Shown here: piece after piece, positions 32,328 to 40,059 of the stretch
How the letters are laid out: every line of letters begins with the position of its first letter
Position numbering within the stretch: position 1 is the first letter of the stretch
Source: Anaerolineales bacterium
GTDB taxonomy: Bacteria > Chloroflexota > Anaerolineae > Anaerolineales > UBA4823
Direction: 5' to 3'
DNA length: 47,666 nt
Assembly (NCBI GenBank): GCA_016929095.1
Contig: JAFGJM010000035.1
Location: 1 to 47,666 of the forward strand
The notes under the pieces: generated by a model
What the model was told of the DNA's origin: nothing
Seen by the model: only the letters and a program-made list of their open reading frames with translations
Database searches by the model: none
Position numbers and translations under genes: made by a program

Positions 32328-33413
32328 TTACAACAAAAAGAAAACCAATCCTAAAATAATGTAGATGGCTAACAATTCACTCCCTTCTAACCAATTTGAT
32401 TCGCCGTCGGCAGACACCAGTGCGGCAATTAATACACCAGCAATTAAAGCAATCAATTCAAATTGATTAAATACCAGGGTCAAGGGATGCCCAAATAACA
32501 AACTGATAAAAACCAAAATTGGTGAAACAAACAAAGCGATCTGCAAACTCGATGAAATCGCAATTTCTACACTCAGTGTCATTTTGTTGCGCATGGCAAC
32601 CTGTACCGAAACGAGATGTTCGGCAACATTGCCAATCAATGGAATAAAAATGACGCCGATAAAAAATTCAGAAATCCCCAGACGAGCTACCACCGGTTCA
32701 ACCACACTTACCAAAATTTCCGAAAGATAAGCAACACCGATGGTCGAAATTGCCAATATAAGAAATGTATTTTTTATAGACCAATGACGTTTGACAACTT
32801 CTCCAACTTCTGTTTTAGGAGCTAATGGGTTATCTTTCTCCCGAAAGCTATATAGCAATCCTAAACCATACATAAGGATCATAATACCCGCCACGCCTAA
32901 ACTCAACGCTTCCACCTTCATGCTCGGCATGGGGTCGACATCCCCAATATAATGACTCAACAAAGACGGTATTAATAGAATGATCACCGTTAAAACCAGC
33001 AAAATTGCATTTCGGCTGGCTGCTCGACGATCGAATGTTTGAACGCCGTTTTTTATGCCTCCCAGCAGCATAGCCATTCCTAAAACCAATAACAGATTCC
33101 CCAGTATTGAGCCGGTAATCGAAGCTTTAACCAACTCTAACAAACCCTGACGGATAGCCATGATGGTAATAATCAATTCGGCTGCGTTTCCCAATGTGGC
33201 GTTTAACAATCCTCCCAATCGAGGACCTGTATAGTGCGCCAGCACTTCAGTGGATTCTCCAATATAATATGCACAGGGGATCACCCCGATCGCTGAAAAA
33301 GTAAACACCCACAACTCCCCCCACTCACCACCCTCAGCCATGATAACTAAGGGAAAAGATAATAAAAGGATCAGGATTGGATTTTTCTTTATGTACGTTA
33401 TAGTTTTAATCAT
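32328..33413 (-). CDS. Calcium/proton exchanger (CaCA superfamily, CAX type)
   Basis: A 361-residue integral membrane antiporter with about eleven hydrophobic segments. The two inverted alpha-repeat motifs are visible: LNATLGNAAELIITIMAI (GNAAE, first repeat) and PLIGNVAEHLVSVQVAM (GNVAEH, second repeat), both with the acidic residues that bind Ca2+. An acidic loop typical of CAX is reduced. It probably exports Ca2+ in exchange for H+. Start ATG 33413, ribosome site weak. It is the upstream gene of a short unit with the SH3b protein and follows the lipid-kinase gene by 28 nt on the same strand. Confidence 0.9.
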   Translation of the reverse strand: MIKTITYIKKNPILILLLSFPLVIMAEGGEWGELWVFTFSAIGVIPCAYYIGESTEVLAHYTGPRLGGLLNATLGNAAELIITIMAIRQGLLELVKASITGSILGNLLLVLGMAMLLGGIKNGVQTFDRRAASRNAILLVLTVIILLIPSLLSHYIGDVDPMPSMKVEALSLGVAGIMILMYGLGLLYSFREKDNPLAPKTEVGEVVKRHWSIKNTFLILAISTIGVAYLSEILVSVVEPVVARLGISEFFIGVIFIPLIGNVAEHLVSVQVAMRNKMTLSVEIAISSSLQIALFVSPILVFISLLFGHPLTLVFNQFELIALIAGVLIAALVSADGESNWLEGSELLAIYIILGLVFFLL

Positions 33414-33441
33414 TGAATTTTCTCAATCTGATGGATGAAAT

Positions 33442-34404
33442 TTACTGTTTGCTAAACAACGGATGAGGTGTACGATCAGGCACAAGAACTTTAAGAGATT
33501 GTGCCGATATATCGATAGTCACGACTTTTTGAATATCATAAGGTTCGCCATCCAATTGGATAAACATGGGTGAATCCGATTGCATAGTTAAGTGGTGAAA
33601 AGGAATTTGATGAATGCCTTGGGCGTTGGCTGAATTGCCGTTAATTAACTCCCAGGCAAGTTGAACAGTATCACCCAACGTTTCTCCTTCAAATAACCAT
33701 AAATCCATGGTCGCATCATCAAGGCGGGCATTTGGAGATAATTGTGCAAAACCACCTGCATAAAGATGAACATTGCTGACCAATGCCAATAAAAAATGCC
33801 CATGGATTTGTTTGCTATCCACTTCGACGGCTAAATTCATGCCTCGCCATACTGTAGCATGCCAAACAACCGAAGCGGCATAATTTAATATCGCGAAATG
33901 TTTTTCCCAGCGCTGACGAGGTTCGATACGATGCACAATAAAGGCATCTAAACCAACGCCAGCCCATAATAAAAATGTTATAAGTTGGTTGCACATCCCA
34001 ACATCAATGGAATAGACTTTGGCATGACTCAAACGATGTGCCGTTTCTTCCAGAGCAGTCCATCGCGTCCAGGTTAAACCTGGCAGCCCTAATTCTTGTG
34101 CCCAAACATTGGCTGTTCCGGCAGGTAAGACCCCTAAAGCGGTATTCGTTCCGATCAATTCTGGCACAGCTCGATTTAAAGAGCCATCGCCTCCGGCAAC
34201 GAATAAAGCATCCATTTCTTCGGATACAGCTTTACGGGTCAACTCTCGGATATGATCTCCATTATGCGTTTGTTCGAGTGATATTGTCCAACCAGCGGCG
34301 CGCAATACTCCCGCTGCTCTTTCGCAAAGCAAACGGGATGGGAATCGTCCGGCAGCTGGATTATAAATCAGGCACCCTCGCCGCATCTTATTTAACCCGT
34401 TCAA
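33442..34404 (-). CDS. Diacylglycerol-kinase-family lipid kinase
   Basis: A 320-residue protein of the DagK/YegS/BmrU superfamily. The N-terminal domain holds CLIYNPAAGR, ALFVAGGDGSLNRAVPELIG (the G-G-D-G-S nucleotide motif) and LGVLPAGTANVWAQELGLP (the conserved P-x-G-T-x-N segment). The C-terminal beta domain includes SIDVGMCNQ and a region ending with FIQLDGEPYD, the usual lipid-kinase closing motif. Substrate could be diacylglycerol, undecaprenol-type or sphingosine-like lipids; this cannot be decided from sequence. Start ATG 34404, divergent from the third Ser/Thr kinase gene. Confidence 0.9.
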   Translation of the reverse strand: MNGLNKMRRGCLIYNPAAGRFPSRLLCERAAGVLRAAGWTISLEQTHNGDHIRELTRKAVSEEMDALFVAGGDGSLNRAVPELIGTNTALGVLPAGTANVWAQELGLPGLTWTRWTALEETAHRLSHAKVYSIDVGMCNQLITFLLWAGVGLDAFIVHRIEPRQRWEKHFAILNYAASVVWHATVWRGMNLAVEVDSKQIHGHFLLALVSNVHLYAGGFAQLSPNARLDDATMDLWLFEGETLGDTVQLAWELINGNSANAQGIHQIPFHHLTMQSDSPMFIQLDGEPYDIQKVVTIDISAQSLKVLVPDRTPHPLFSKQ

Positions 34405-34520
34405 CTACGATTATTATCCTGAAAATTATATATTCTTTCAACGTTATTTTTCAACCCTTCTCGAGAAATCCAAACTCAAGCAGTGGTACAATTCTACCCG
34501 AAATTAATTGGTAAGAAATT

Positions 34521-35636
34521 ATGTCAGATAATATGATTCTAAATAAGCGATATCAATTAGAAGAGCGCCTGGGGTCAGGAGGAATGGCTGTCGTATATCG
34601 CGCCCAAGACTTGATGCTGGAAAGATATGTCGCTGTAAAAATCTTGCGCGAAAGCTATTCGGCTGACTCTGAATTTAAACAACGCTTCCATCAAGAAGCA
34701 AAAGCGGCTGCAAATTTATCGCACCCCAATATCATTACCATTCACGATTTTGGTTTTGACGTGGGTCGATTATTCATTATCATGGAATATGTACCGGGAA
34801 CAGATTTGAAAAGCTTGCTCCAGCAACGTGGAAAATTCCCTGTAGATGAAACAATCGAGTTAATGATCCAGGCATGCGCTGGGATTGGCTATGCGCACCG
34901 CGCCGGCTTGATCCATTGCGATATTAAACCCCACAATATGATCATTACACCCGACAAACGTCTGAAAGTGACCGATTTTGGTATTGCGCGTGCCCTGGCA
35001 AGCATTCAACCCGAAGAGAAAACAGATATTGTGTGGGGCTCCCCTCAATATTTTTCGCCGGAACAGGCTGCTGGTAACGCGCCATCTCCCGCTTCCGATG
35101 TGTATTCCCTGGGTATCGTTATGTACGAAATGCTGGCGGGACAACTCCCATTCAATGCTGCCTCTGCCACAGAATTAGCCAAGCTTCACCGCCAGGCTCT
35201 ACCCCCTTCCATCCACCGCTATAATCCTGCTGTACCTCGCTCATTGGAGCAAATTATCATTAAAGTTTTATCCAAGGAGCCTTCTGCCCGTTACCGTACC
35301 GCCGATCAATTAGGCCGCGTTTTGGTTCATTTCACGCCCCACTCAAAAAATACCGCTGCTGAAACCAATGCTACGGTCACAAAAGCCTCGAAACGCCCCG
35401 TTGATCAATTCACTGTGCTTAATAAAAATGACCGTACAGCTCAACCCGCCCCCCACCCGAAGCCTGTTGATCCTCAATTCACGCCGGATCAAGCCGCACC
35501 ACGCATTTCTTTTTATGATAAAAATCCGTTAAGCATCGATTGGATAACGACTTTGCTGGCTTTGCTCGCATTAACCTTCGTCGGAGGATTGATCCCCTTT
35601 TTCCTTTGGATATATTTTCTCCTTCAAAATTCTTGA
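34521..35636 (+). CDS. PknB-like Ser/Thr protein kinase with C-terminal membrane anchor
   Basis: A 371-residue Hanks kinase. Glycine loop GSGGMAVVY (18-26), ATP Lys K40, helix-C Glu E59, catalytic loop HCDIKPHN (132-139), DFG 152-154 and SPE (179-181). The Arg before the catalytic Asp is Cys, a non-RD kinase, so activation-loop phosphorylation may not be required. The Pro-rich linker (280-335) leads to one C-terminal transmembrane helix (about 342-367); there is no PASTA or other sensor domain outside. ATG 34521 is preferred, with ATG 34533 possible. A terminator follows. In Gram-positive-like bacteria such kinases often regulate cell envelope work, which fits the Asp23 and FakA genes downstream, by inference. 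Confidence 0.9.
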   Translation: MSDNMILNKRYQLEERLGSGGMAVVYRAQDLMLERYVAVKILRESYSADSEFKQRFHQEAKAAANLSHPNIITIHDFGFDVGRLFIIMEYVPGTDLKSLLQQRGKFPVDETIELMIQACAGIGYAHRAGLIHCDIKPHNMIITPDKRLKVTDFGIARALASIQPEEKTDIVWGSPQYFSPEQAAGNAPSPASDVYSLGIVMYEMLAGQLPFNAASATELAKLHRQALPPSIHRYNPAVPRSLEQIIIKVLSKEPSARYRTADQLGRVLVHFTPHSKNTAAETNATVTKASKRPVDQFTVLNKNDRTAQPAPHPKPVDPQFTPDQAAPRISFYDKNPLSIDWITTLLALLALTFVGGLIPFFLWIYFLLQNS

Positions 35637-35657
35637 GCACATTTTGAAAAACAATAA

Positions 35658-35682
35658 AAAATCACGGCATAACCGTGATTTT
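35658..35682. terminator. Bidirectional Rho-independent terminator
   Basis: AAAATCACGG (35658-35667) pairs with CCGTGATTTT (35673-35682), 10 bp around CATAA, with A-rich upstream and T-rich end. It serves the kinase gene and the convergent rpmB. Confidence 0.85.
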
Positions 35683-35717
35683 CTAAAGTACTCGAAAATA
35701 TTATATGAATGGAAGAA

Positions 35718-35900
35718 TTATTTCGTCTTAACCAGTGTCCGAATGCATTTAGCGCATAACACCTTTTGCACTTTACGCCCGTTTTCATATACACTGACCG
35801 TTTGCAAATTCGGGCGGAAAGTACGCGGTGTCGCTTTTTTCGACCAGGGACGATTACGACCGAAAGTTGTTTTCTTTCCACAATGTGCACATTTAGCCAT
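35718..35900 (-). CDS. rpmB: Ribosomal protein bL28
   Basis: A 60-residue basic protein of the large ribosomal subunit. It shows the bL28 pattern: MAKCAHCGKKTTFGRNR (first CxxC), RTFRPNLQTV and KVLCAKCIRTL (second CxxC), i.e. the zinc-binding form. Start ATG 35900 has AGGAAGTG upstream with good spacing. It is a single gene with its own extended -10 promoter and a small leader hairpin. Confidence 0.97.
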   Translation of the reverse strand: MAKCAHCGKKTTFGRNRPWSKKATPRTFRPNLQTVSVYENGRKVQKVLCAKCIRTLVKTK

Positions 35901-35915
35901 TACATCACTTCCTTT

Positions 35916-35929
35916 CCCAGAATGCTGGG
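35916..35929 (-). promoter_or_regulatory. Small hairpin in the rpmB leader
   Basis: CCCAG (35916-35920) pairs with CTGGG (35925-35929) around AATG, immediately before the Shine-Dalgarno. It could be a protein-binding element but is short. Confidence 0.3.
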
Positions 35930-35958
35930 TATAATATCAACCTGCCTAGAGCGGGCGA

Positions 35959-35987
35959 ATTTTACCATAAATCGTATCCAATTACAA
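35959..35987 (-). promoter_or_regulatory. Promoter of rpmB
   Basis: On the minus strand TTGTAA (35987 to 35982), 17-nt spacer, TAAAAT (35964 to 35959), preceded by TGG, an extended -10. The leader is about 50 nt. The same TTATGGTAAAATT string occurs in front of the membrane-protein gene at 9439. Confidence 0.55.
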
Positions 35988-36017
35988 GCTAAGTTGTTAT
36001 ATCTACAGAGGTAATCC

Positions 36018-36377
36018 ATGAAAGATAATAATAATCCATTAGGCGGTATTTATGTTTCACCTCGAGCGATCGCTACGATAGCTTATCAAGCAGCACTTCA
36101 ATCATATGGTGTGGTTGGGTTAGCGCACAAGAATCTGGTCAACGGGTTAAGTCAGGTCATCGTGAAAGACCCCACTCATGGCGTAGAAGTTGAATATGAT
36201 GGCGATGAAATTGTGATCAATATATACATTGTCGTCGAATATGGCTTACGGATTTCATCGGTAGCCTCCAGCGTGATGAATCTGGTTCATTTTCAGGTTG
36301 AAAAAGCCCTGGGGGTTCCGGTAAAAGATGTAAACGTTCACGTACAGGGATTACGTGTTAGTGAATTTGATGATTGA
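36018..36377 (+). CDS. Asp23/Gls24-family envelope stress protein
   Basis: A 119-residue protein of the Asp23/Gls24 family, cytoplasmic and often membrane-associated, linked to cell-envelope stress. The family pattern is IYVSPRAIATIAYQAALQSYGVVGL, then EVEYDGDEIVINIYIVVEYGLRISSVA and VKDVNVHVQGLRV. In Firmicutes and Chloroflexota this gene is typically followed by the FakA-like DhaL gene, as here with a 30-nt gap. ATG 36018 with AGAGGTAA upstream. Confidence 0.93.
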   Translation: MKDNNNPLGGIYVSPRAIATIAYQAALQSYGVVGLAHKNLVNGLSQVIVKDPTHGVEVEYDGDEIVINIYIVVEYGLRISSVASSVMNLVHFQVEKALGVPVKDVNVHVQGLRVSEFDD

Positions 36378-36407
36378 TCTAATTTTGAATTTTTAGGAGC
36401 AATTCGA

Positions 36408-38096
36408 ATGAGTGTGGACACCTCAACGGACGCGCAAACACAGCACGCAAATGTTACGATAAATTATCCAATTGATGGATTATCGTTTAAAGTATTGATT
36501 GAAGCCAGCTTGAACTGGTTACGCACCAATCAACAAATTGTAAATTCCCTAAATGTTTTCCCCGTTCCTGATGGTGACACTGGCACAAATATGGTGCTTA
36601 CTATGCAGGCAGCGTTTGATGAAATCACAAATTTGCCAGAACGAAATTTTGGCAAAATGGCTCACGCGGTAGCTCATGGGGCGTTAATGGGCGCCAGAGG
36701 CAACTCTGGGGTCATATTATCCCAAATATGGCGTGGGTTTGCCCGCTCAGTTGACCATATTGAGCAATTAAATGCCGAAACATTTGCTAAAGCATTTGCT
36801 GCTGCTCGTGATACGGCATATAAGGGGGTCGTGCGTCCTGTCGAAGGTACAATCTTAACTGTTATTAAGGACGTTGCTTCTGCAGCAGAAATTGCCATGA
36901 AACACACGGATGACCCTTTAGTTATGCTGGAAGAGATTGTCGAAGCAGCCGACCAATCAGTTCAAAAAACCCCCGATCTTTTACCGGTGCTTAAAGAGGC
37001 GGGGGTGGTGGATTCGGGTGGAAAAGGTTTATTTTTCATCCTTGAAGGTATGCTGCGCTATAGCAAGGGTTTACCCCTGGATGTGATGACGGCTTCTGTT
37101 CAACCCCTGGCAAGTATGCAATTGGATAACACGATGGCAACGATTGAACCAGGTCAGGATTATGAAGTTGTGGTTGATTTTAAACCTGACACACCACTGA
37201 ATCTAGAAGAGTTTTATCATCACCTGGAAGAATTAGGCACATCTATTCAGTTAGGTGAAGGAGATGGTATATATCGTATGCATATCCATGTGCCTACCGA
37301 AAAACGCTATTTACCCATTGATTACACAATGTCATTGGGAACGATTACCAAAGTTGCCATCGAAAATTTAATGGTGCAGATGGAAGAAATGGGCGGTACA
37401 GAGGGGGGAGGAAAATTGAACCTCTCACCGGTGGAAGCCGGTCAGATCGGCGTTATCGCCGTCAGTCCTGGATTGGGTATCTCTCGAGTATTTGCCAGTT
37501 TGGGTGTCTCAGCCATTGTTGAAGGTGGCCAATCTATGAATCCAAGTATTCAAGAGATTATTAAATCCATAGAAAACCTGCCCACTGACCAGATTGTAAT
37601 TCTGCCAAACAACAAAAACATAATCGCAGCCGCCGATGCCGCTGTTGCCTGCACTGTTAAGAAAGCCATTGTTATACCCACCAAATCCATTCCTCAGGGT
37701 TTTGCCGCCATGTTGCGCCTGACGCCGGATGGCGATCTTGACGAAGTCACATCGCAAATGAATACCGCCTTGACCGATGTAATAACCGGTGAAATTACCC
37801 GAGCTACTCGCAGCGTAGAAATCGATGGCGTTACGGTTCAAGAAGGTGAATTCATCGCGCTTCTTAATGGCAAACTCATTTTATCCGCGAACAACATCGA
37901 AGAAGCCTGTTTATCATTATTATCACAAGCGAAAGCTAAAGACTTCGAATTGATTACCCTGTTTTACGGTAAAGAAATGCCAAAATCCGAAGTAAACCGT
38001 ATTGCAGACCTTATCCGGGCAAAATTCCCTGATCAAGAGATCGAAGTTCAGGATGGTGGACAACCCCATTATTATTTCATCATTTCAATTGAATGA
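36408..38096 (+). CDS. FakA-like DAK2/DhaL-domain fatty-acid kinase
   Basis: A 562-residue protein. Residues about 30-225 form the DhaL nucleotide-binding domain: NVFPVPDGDTGTNMVLTM (metal-binding Asp cluster), GALMGARGNSGVILSQ and GVVDSGGKGLFFILEGM. The middle and C-terminal domains (IGVIAVSPGLGISRVFASLGV and ELITLFYGKEMPKSE) match FakA, which phosphorylates fatty acids carried by a FakB/DegV protein for phospholipid use. Here two DegV genes follow directly, completing a FakA/FakB set. Ribosome site AGGAG before ATG 36408. Confidence 0.94.
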   Translation: MSVDTSTDAQTQHANVTINYPIDGLSFKVLIEASLNWLRTNQQIVNSLNVFPVPDGDTGTNMVLTMQAAFDEITNLPERNFGKMAHAVAHGALMGARGNSGVILSQIWRGFARSVDHIEQLNAETFAKAFAAARDTAYKGVVRPVEGTILTVIKDVASAAEIAMKHTDDPLVMLEEIVEAADQSVQKTPDLLPVLKEAGVVDSGGKGLFFILEGMLRYSKGLPLDVMTASVQPLASMQLDNTMATIEPGQDYEVVVDFKPDTPLNLEEFYHHLEELGTSIQLGEGDGIYRMHIHVPTEKRYLPIDYTMSLGTITKVAIENLMVQMEEMGGTEGGGKLNLSPVEAGQIGVIAVSPGLGISRVFASLGVSAIVEGGQSMNPSIQEIIKSIENLPTDQIVILPNNKNIIAAADAAVACTVKKAIVIPTKSIPQGFAAMLRLTPDGDLDEVTSQMNTALTDVITGEITRATRSVEIDGVTVQEGEFIALLNGKLILSANNIEEACLSLLSQAKAKDFELITLFYGKEMPKSEVNRIADLIRAKFPDQEIEVQDGGQPHYYFIISIE

Positions 38097-38102
38097 CATC
38101 TC

Positions 38103-38951
38103 ATGAAATCCCGTATTGGCATCCTTACCGATCGTTCCATTCAATTTAACACAAACAAATTTTTAGGTAGCCAATTAGTGAATTTTCTACCTTTAATTAT
38201 TACCGAGGGTATCCCAGAAGCGTTATCAAAACCACACATTATTGAAGATAAATCCATAATGCCGGGAAAACGGTATCAAATGATACTTCCTTCAGAAGAA
38301 TCCATTCAAAAGATTCTCGATACACTAAGCGATCAATATGATGATGTTTTCATCTTGGTTCTGTCACAACATATTAACCCGTTATATTCACTCTTGAAAG
38401 AAACGATCACAAAAATACCCCATTCTGCAAATTTCCACCTGGTTGATTCCCAATCAATTTCCATCGGGTTAGGATTATTGGTTCAAATAGTAGCCAGCTC
38501 CGCCCATCGTGGTTTTTCAGTAGAAGACATAAAAACGAACCTTCGCTGTATTATTCCAAGAATCTATTCACTATTTTGCATTAATAACCTGTCATTTTTA
38601 TACTTTTCTGGTTTATTGGATCCGGCTCAAGCTGTAATTGGTGAAATGTTAGGATTATCGCCCTGTTTATTAATGGAAAATGGCAAATTTATCCCAACTC
38701 ATAAAGCGAAAAATTTCCGTCACATTATCGAATTATTTCTTGAATTTACGTCTGAATTCGAAAATTTACGAAATATTGCTTTACTTTATGGCGATGGATA
38801 CACATCTCAAGATTTCCAAACATTTCGAACACGTATCAATCATCAATTTACGACGACTTCATATTGTGAACACGCGATTAATCCTGTCGTATCATGCATT
38901 TTAGGACCACAAACCACTGGTATTATTATTATGGAAAATCCTGAAAAATGA
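38103..38951 (+). CDS. Divergent DegV-family protein (FakB-like paralogue)
   Basis: A 282-residue protein that aligns along its length with DegV proteins (KSRIGILTDRSIQF start, FHLVDSQSISIGLGLLVQIV centre, a lid region with PRIYSLFCINNLSFLYFSG). It lacks key ligand-binding sequences seen in the next gene: the DSTADL loop is DRSIQF, and the TTATAS and HPPLKLSG motifs are replaced by LPSEES and QHINPL. It may bind a different lipid or be a partner rather than carrier. It begins 6 nt after the FakA-like stop and overlaps the following gene by 4 nt, so the three are co-translated. Confidence 0.85.
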   Translation: MKSRIGILTDRSIQFNTNKFLGSQLVNFLPLIITEGIPEALSKPHIIEDKSIMPGKRYQMILPSEESIQKILDTLSDQYDDVFILVLSQHINPLYSLLKETITKIPHSANFHLVDSQSISIGLGLLVQIVASSAHRGFSVEDIKTNLRCIIPRIYSLFCINNLSFLYFSGLLDPAQAVIGEMLGLSPCLLMENGKFIPTHKAKNFRHIIELFLEFTSEFENLRNIALLYGDGYTSQDFQTFRTRINHQFTTTSYCEHAINPVVSCILGPQTTGIIIMENPEK

Positions 38952-39811
38952 ATACATCCAAAATTGCTATCGTAACAGACAGTACTGCAGATCTTCCTGA
39001 AGACGTGGCTAAGAAATCAGGCATCCATGTGATCGCTAACTTAGTGGTCGTAGATGGTGTAGCCGTTGAAGATGGAAAAGGTCTTTCCCGCCAGGATTTT
39101 TATTCATCATTACCCAAAATGAAAAACTTGCCCACCACTGCCACAGCATCCGCAGGAGTTTATCATCAACTATATGAAAAATTATTTCAACAGGGGATCA
39201 ATCACATCATTTCAATCCATCCACCACTCAAGCTAAGCGGTATCATAAACGCTGCCAATATGGCGGCAATCACATTCAATAAACGCGTTAGCGTGATCGA
39301 TAGCGAAACCGTAAGTTTAGGTTTAGGCTTTCAGGCAATAGCAGCCGCTGAAGCAGCTGCTCGGGGGGCTGCACTTGAAACAATTCTGTCCATAATTATC
39401 GAGATGAAAAAACGCATCCGTTTAGTTGCCATGCTGGATACTCTGGAATATCTCCGGCGCAGCGGACGGGTCAATTGGGCGCGAGCCCGTCTGGGGGATT
39501 TAATCAGCATAAAACCATTTGTTGAAGTGAAAATGGGGCAGGTCTTCAGTCTGGGTGAAACCCGCACCTACCGAAAGGGTTTTGTGCGGATGTTAGATAT
39601 GCTTCGCAGCTTAGGTCCTTTGGAGCGGTTAGCCATTTTACATACCAATGCCGAAAACACTGCCCGGCAATTGTTAGATACATATTGTGGACATTTTCCG
39701 TTTGAACCATTGATCATAAACGTCACGACGGTTATTGGTTCACATGTTGGGCCAAATGGATTAGGATTTATTGCCGTACTACAAAAACCTCCCGTATTAG
39801 CGACTGAGTAA
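38948..39811 (+). CDS. DegV-family fatty-acid-binding protein (FakB-like)
   Basis: A 287-residue two-lobe fatty-acid-binding protein. Conserved family parts are IAIVTDSTADLPEDV, NLPTTATASAGVYHQ (head-group loop), ISIHPPLKLSGIINAA (phosphate-contact region), VIDSETVSLGLGFQ and the C-terminal NVTTVIGSHVGPNGLGF. All core motifs look intact, so this is the likely functional carrier for the FakA-like kinase. It overlaps the upstream divergent DegV gene by 4 nt (ATGA). A weak terminator follows. Confidence 0.94.
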   Translation: MNTSKIAIVTDSTADLPEDVAKKSGIHVIANLVVVDGVAVEDGKGLSRQDFYSSLPKMKNLPTTATASAGVYHQLYEKLFQQGINHIISIHPPLKLSGIINAANMAAITFNKRVSVIDSETVSLGLGFQAIAAAEAAARGAALETILSIIIEMKKRIRLVAMLDTLEYLRRSGRVNWARARLGDLISIKPFVEVKMGQVFSLGETRTYRKGFVRMLDMLRSLGPLERLAILHTNAENTARQLLDTYCGHFPFEPLIINVTTVIGSHVGPNGLGFIAVLQKPPVLATE

Positions 39812-39893
39812 TGATGCATTTTCTACTTTTCAATTTCATTTGATTTAATACTTCCGTGGTTTTAATTGAATATAATTCATTCATACTATTTGC

Positions 39894-39917
39894 AAAATAC
39901 GGTTGAAACCGATTTTT
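39894..39917 (+). terminator. Weak Rho-independent terminator
   Basis: CGGT (39900-39903) pairs with ACCG (39908-39911) around TGAA, flanked by AAAA on the left and ATTTTT on the right. It ends the Asp23/FakA/DegV unit. The remaining 39918-40059 has no further recognisable element. Confidence 0.5.
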
Positions 39918-40059
39918 CTAATGGTTATAAAATTTTTCCTCCTTCCTTTTTCATGAGTAAATTATCGAAGAAATGGGGGAGTCTTCTGCTTTTCTGCCTT
40001 CTTTATAAAATCATATATTGATTTTCATATCCGGCAATTCCCCTGGTAAAATATTACCG

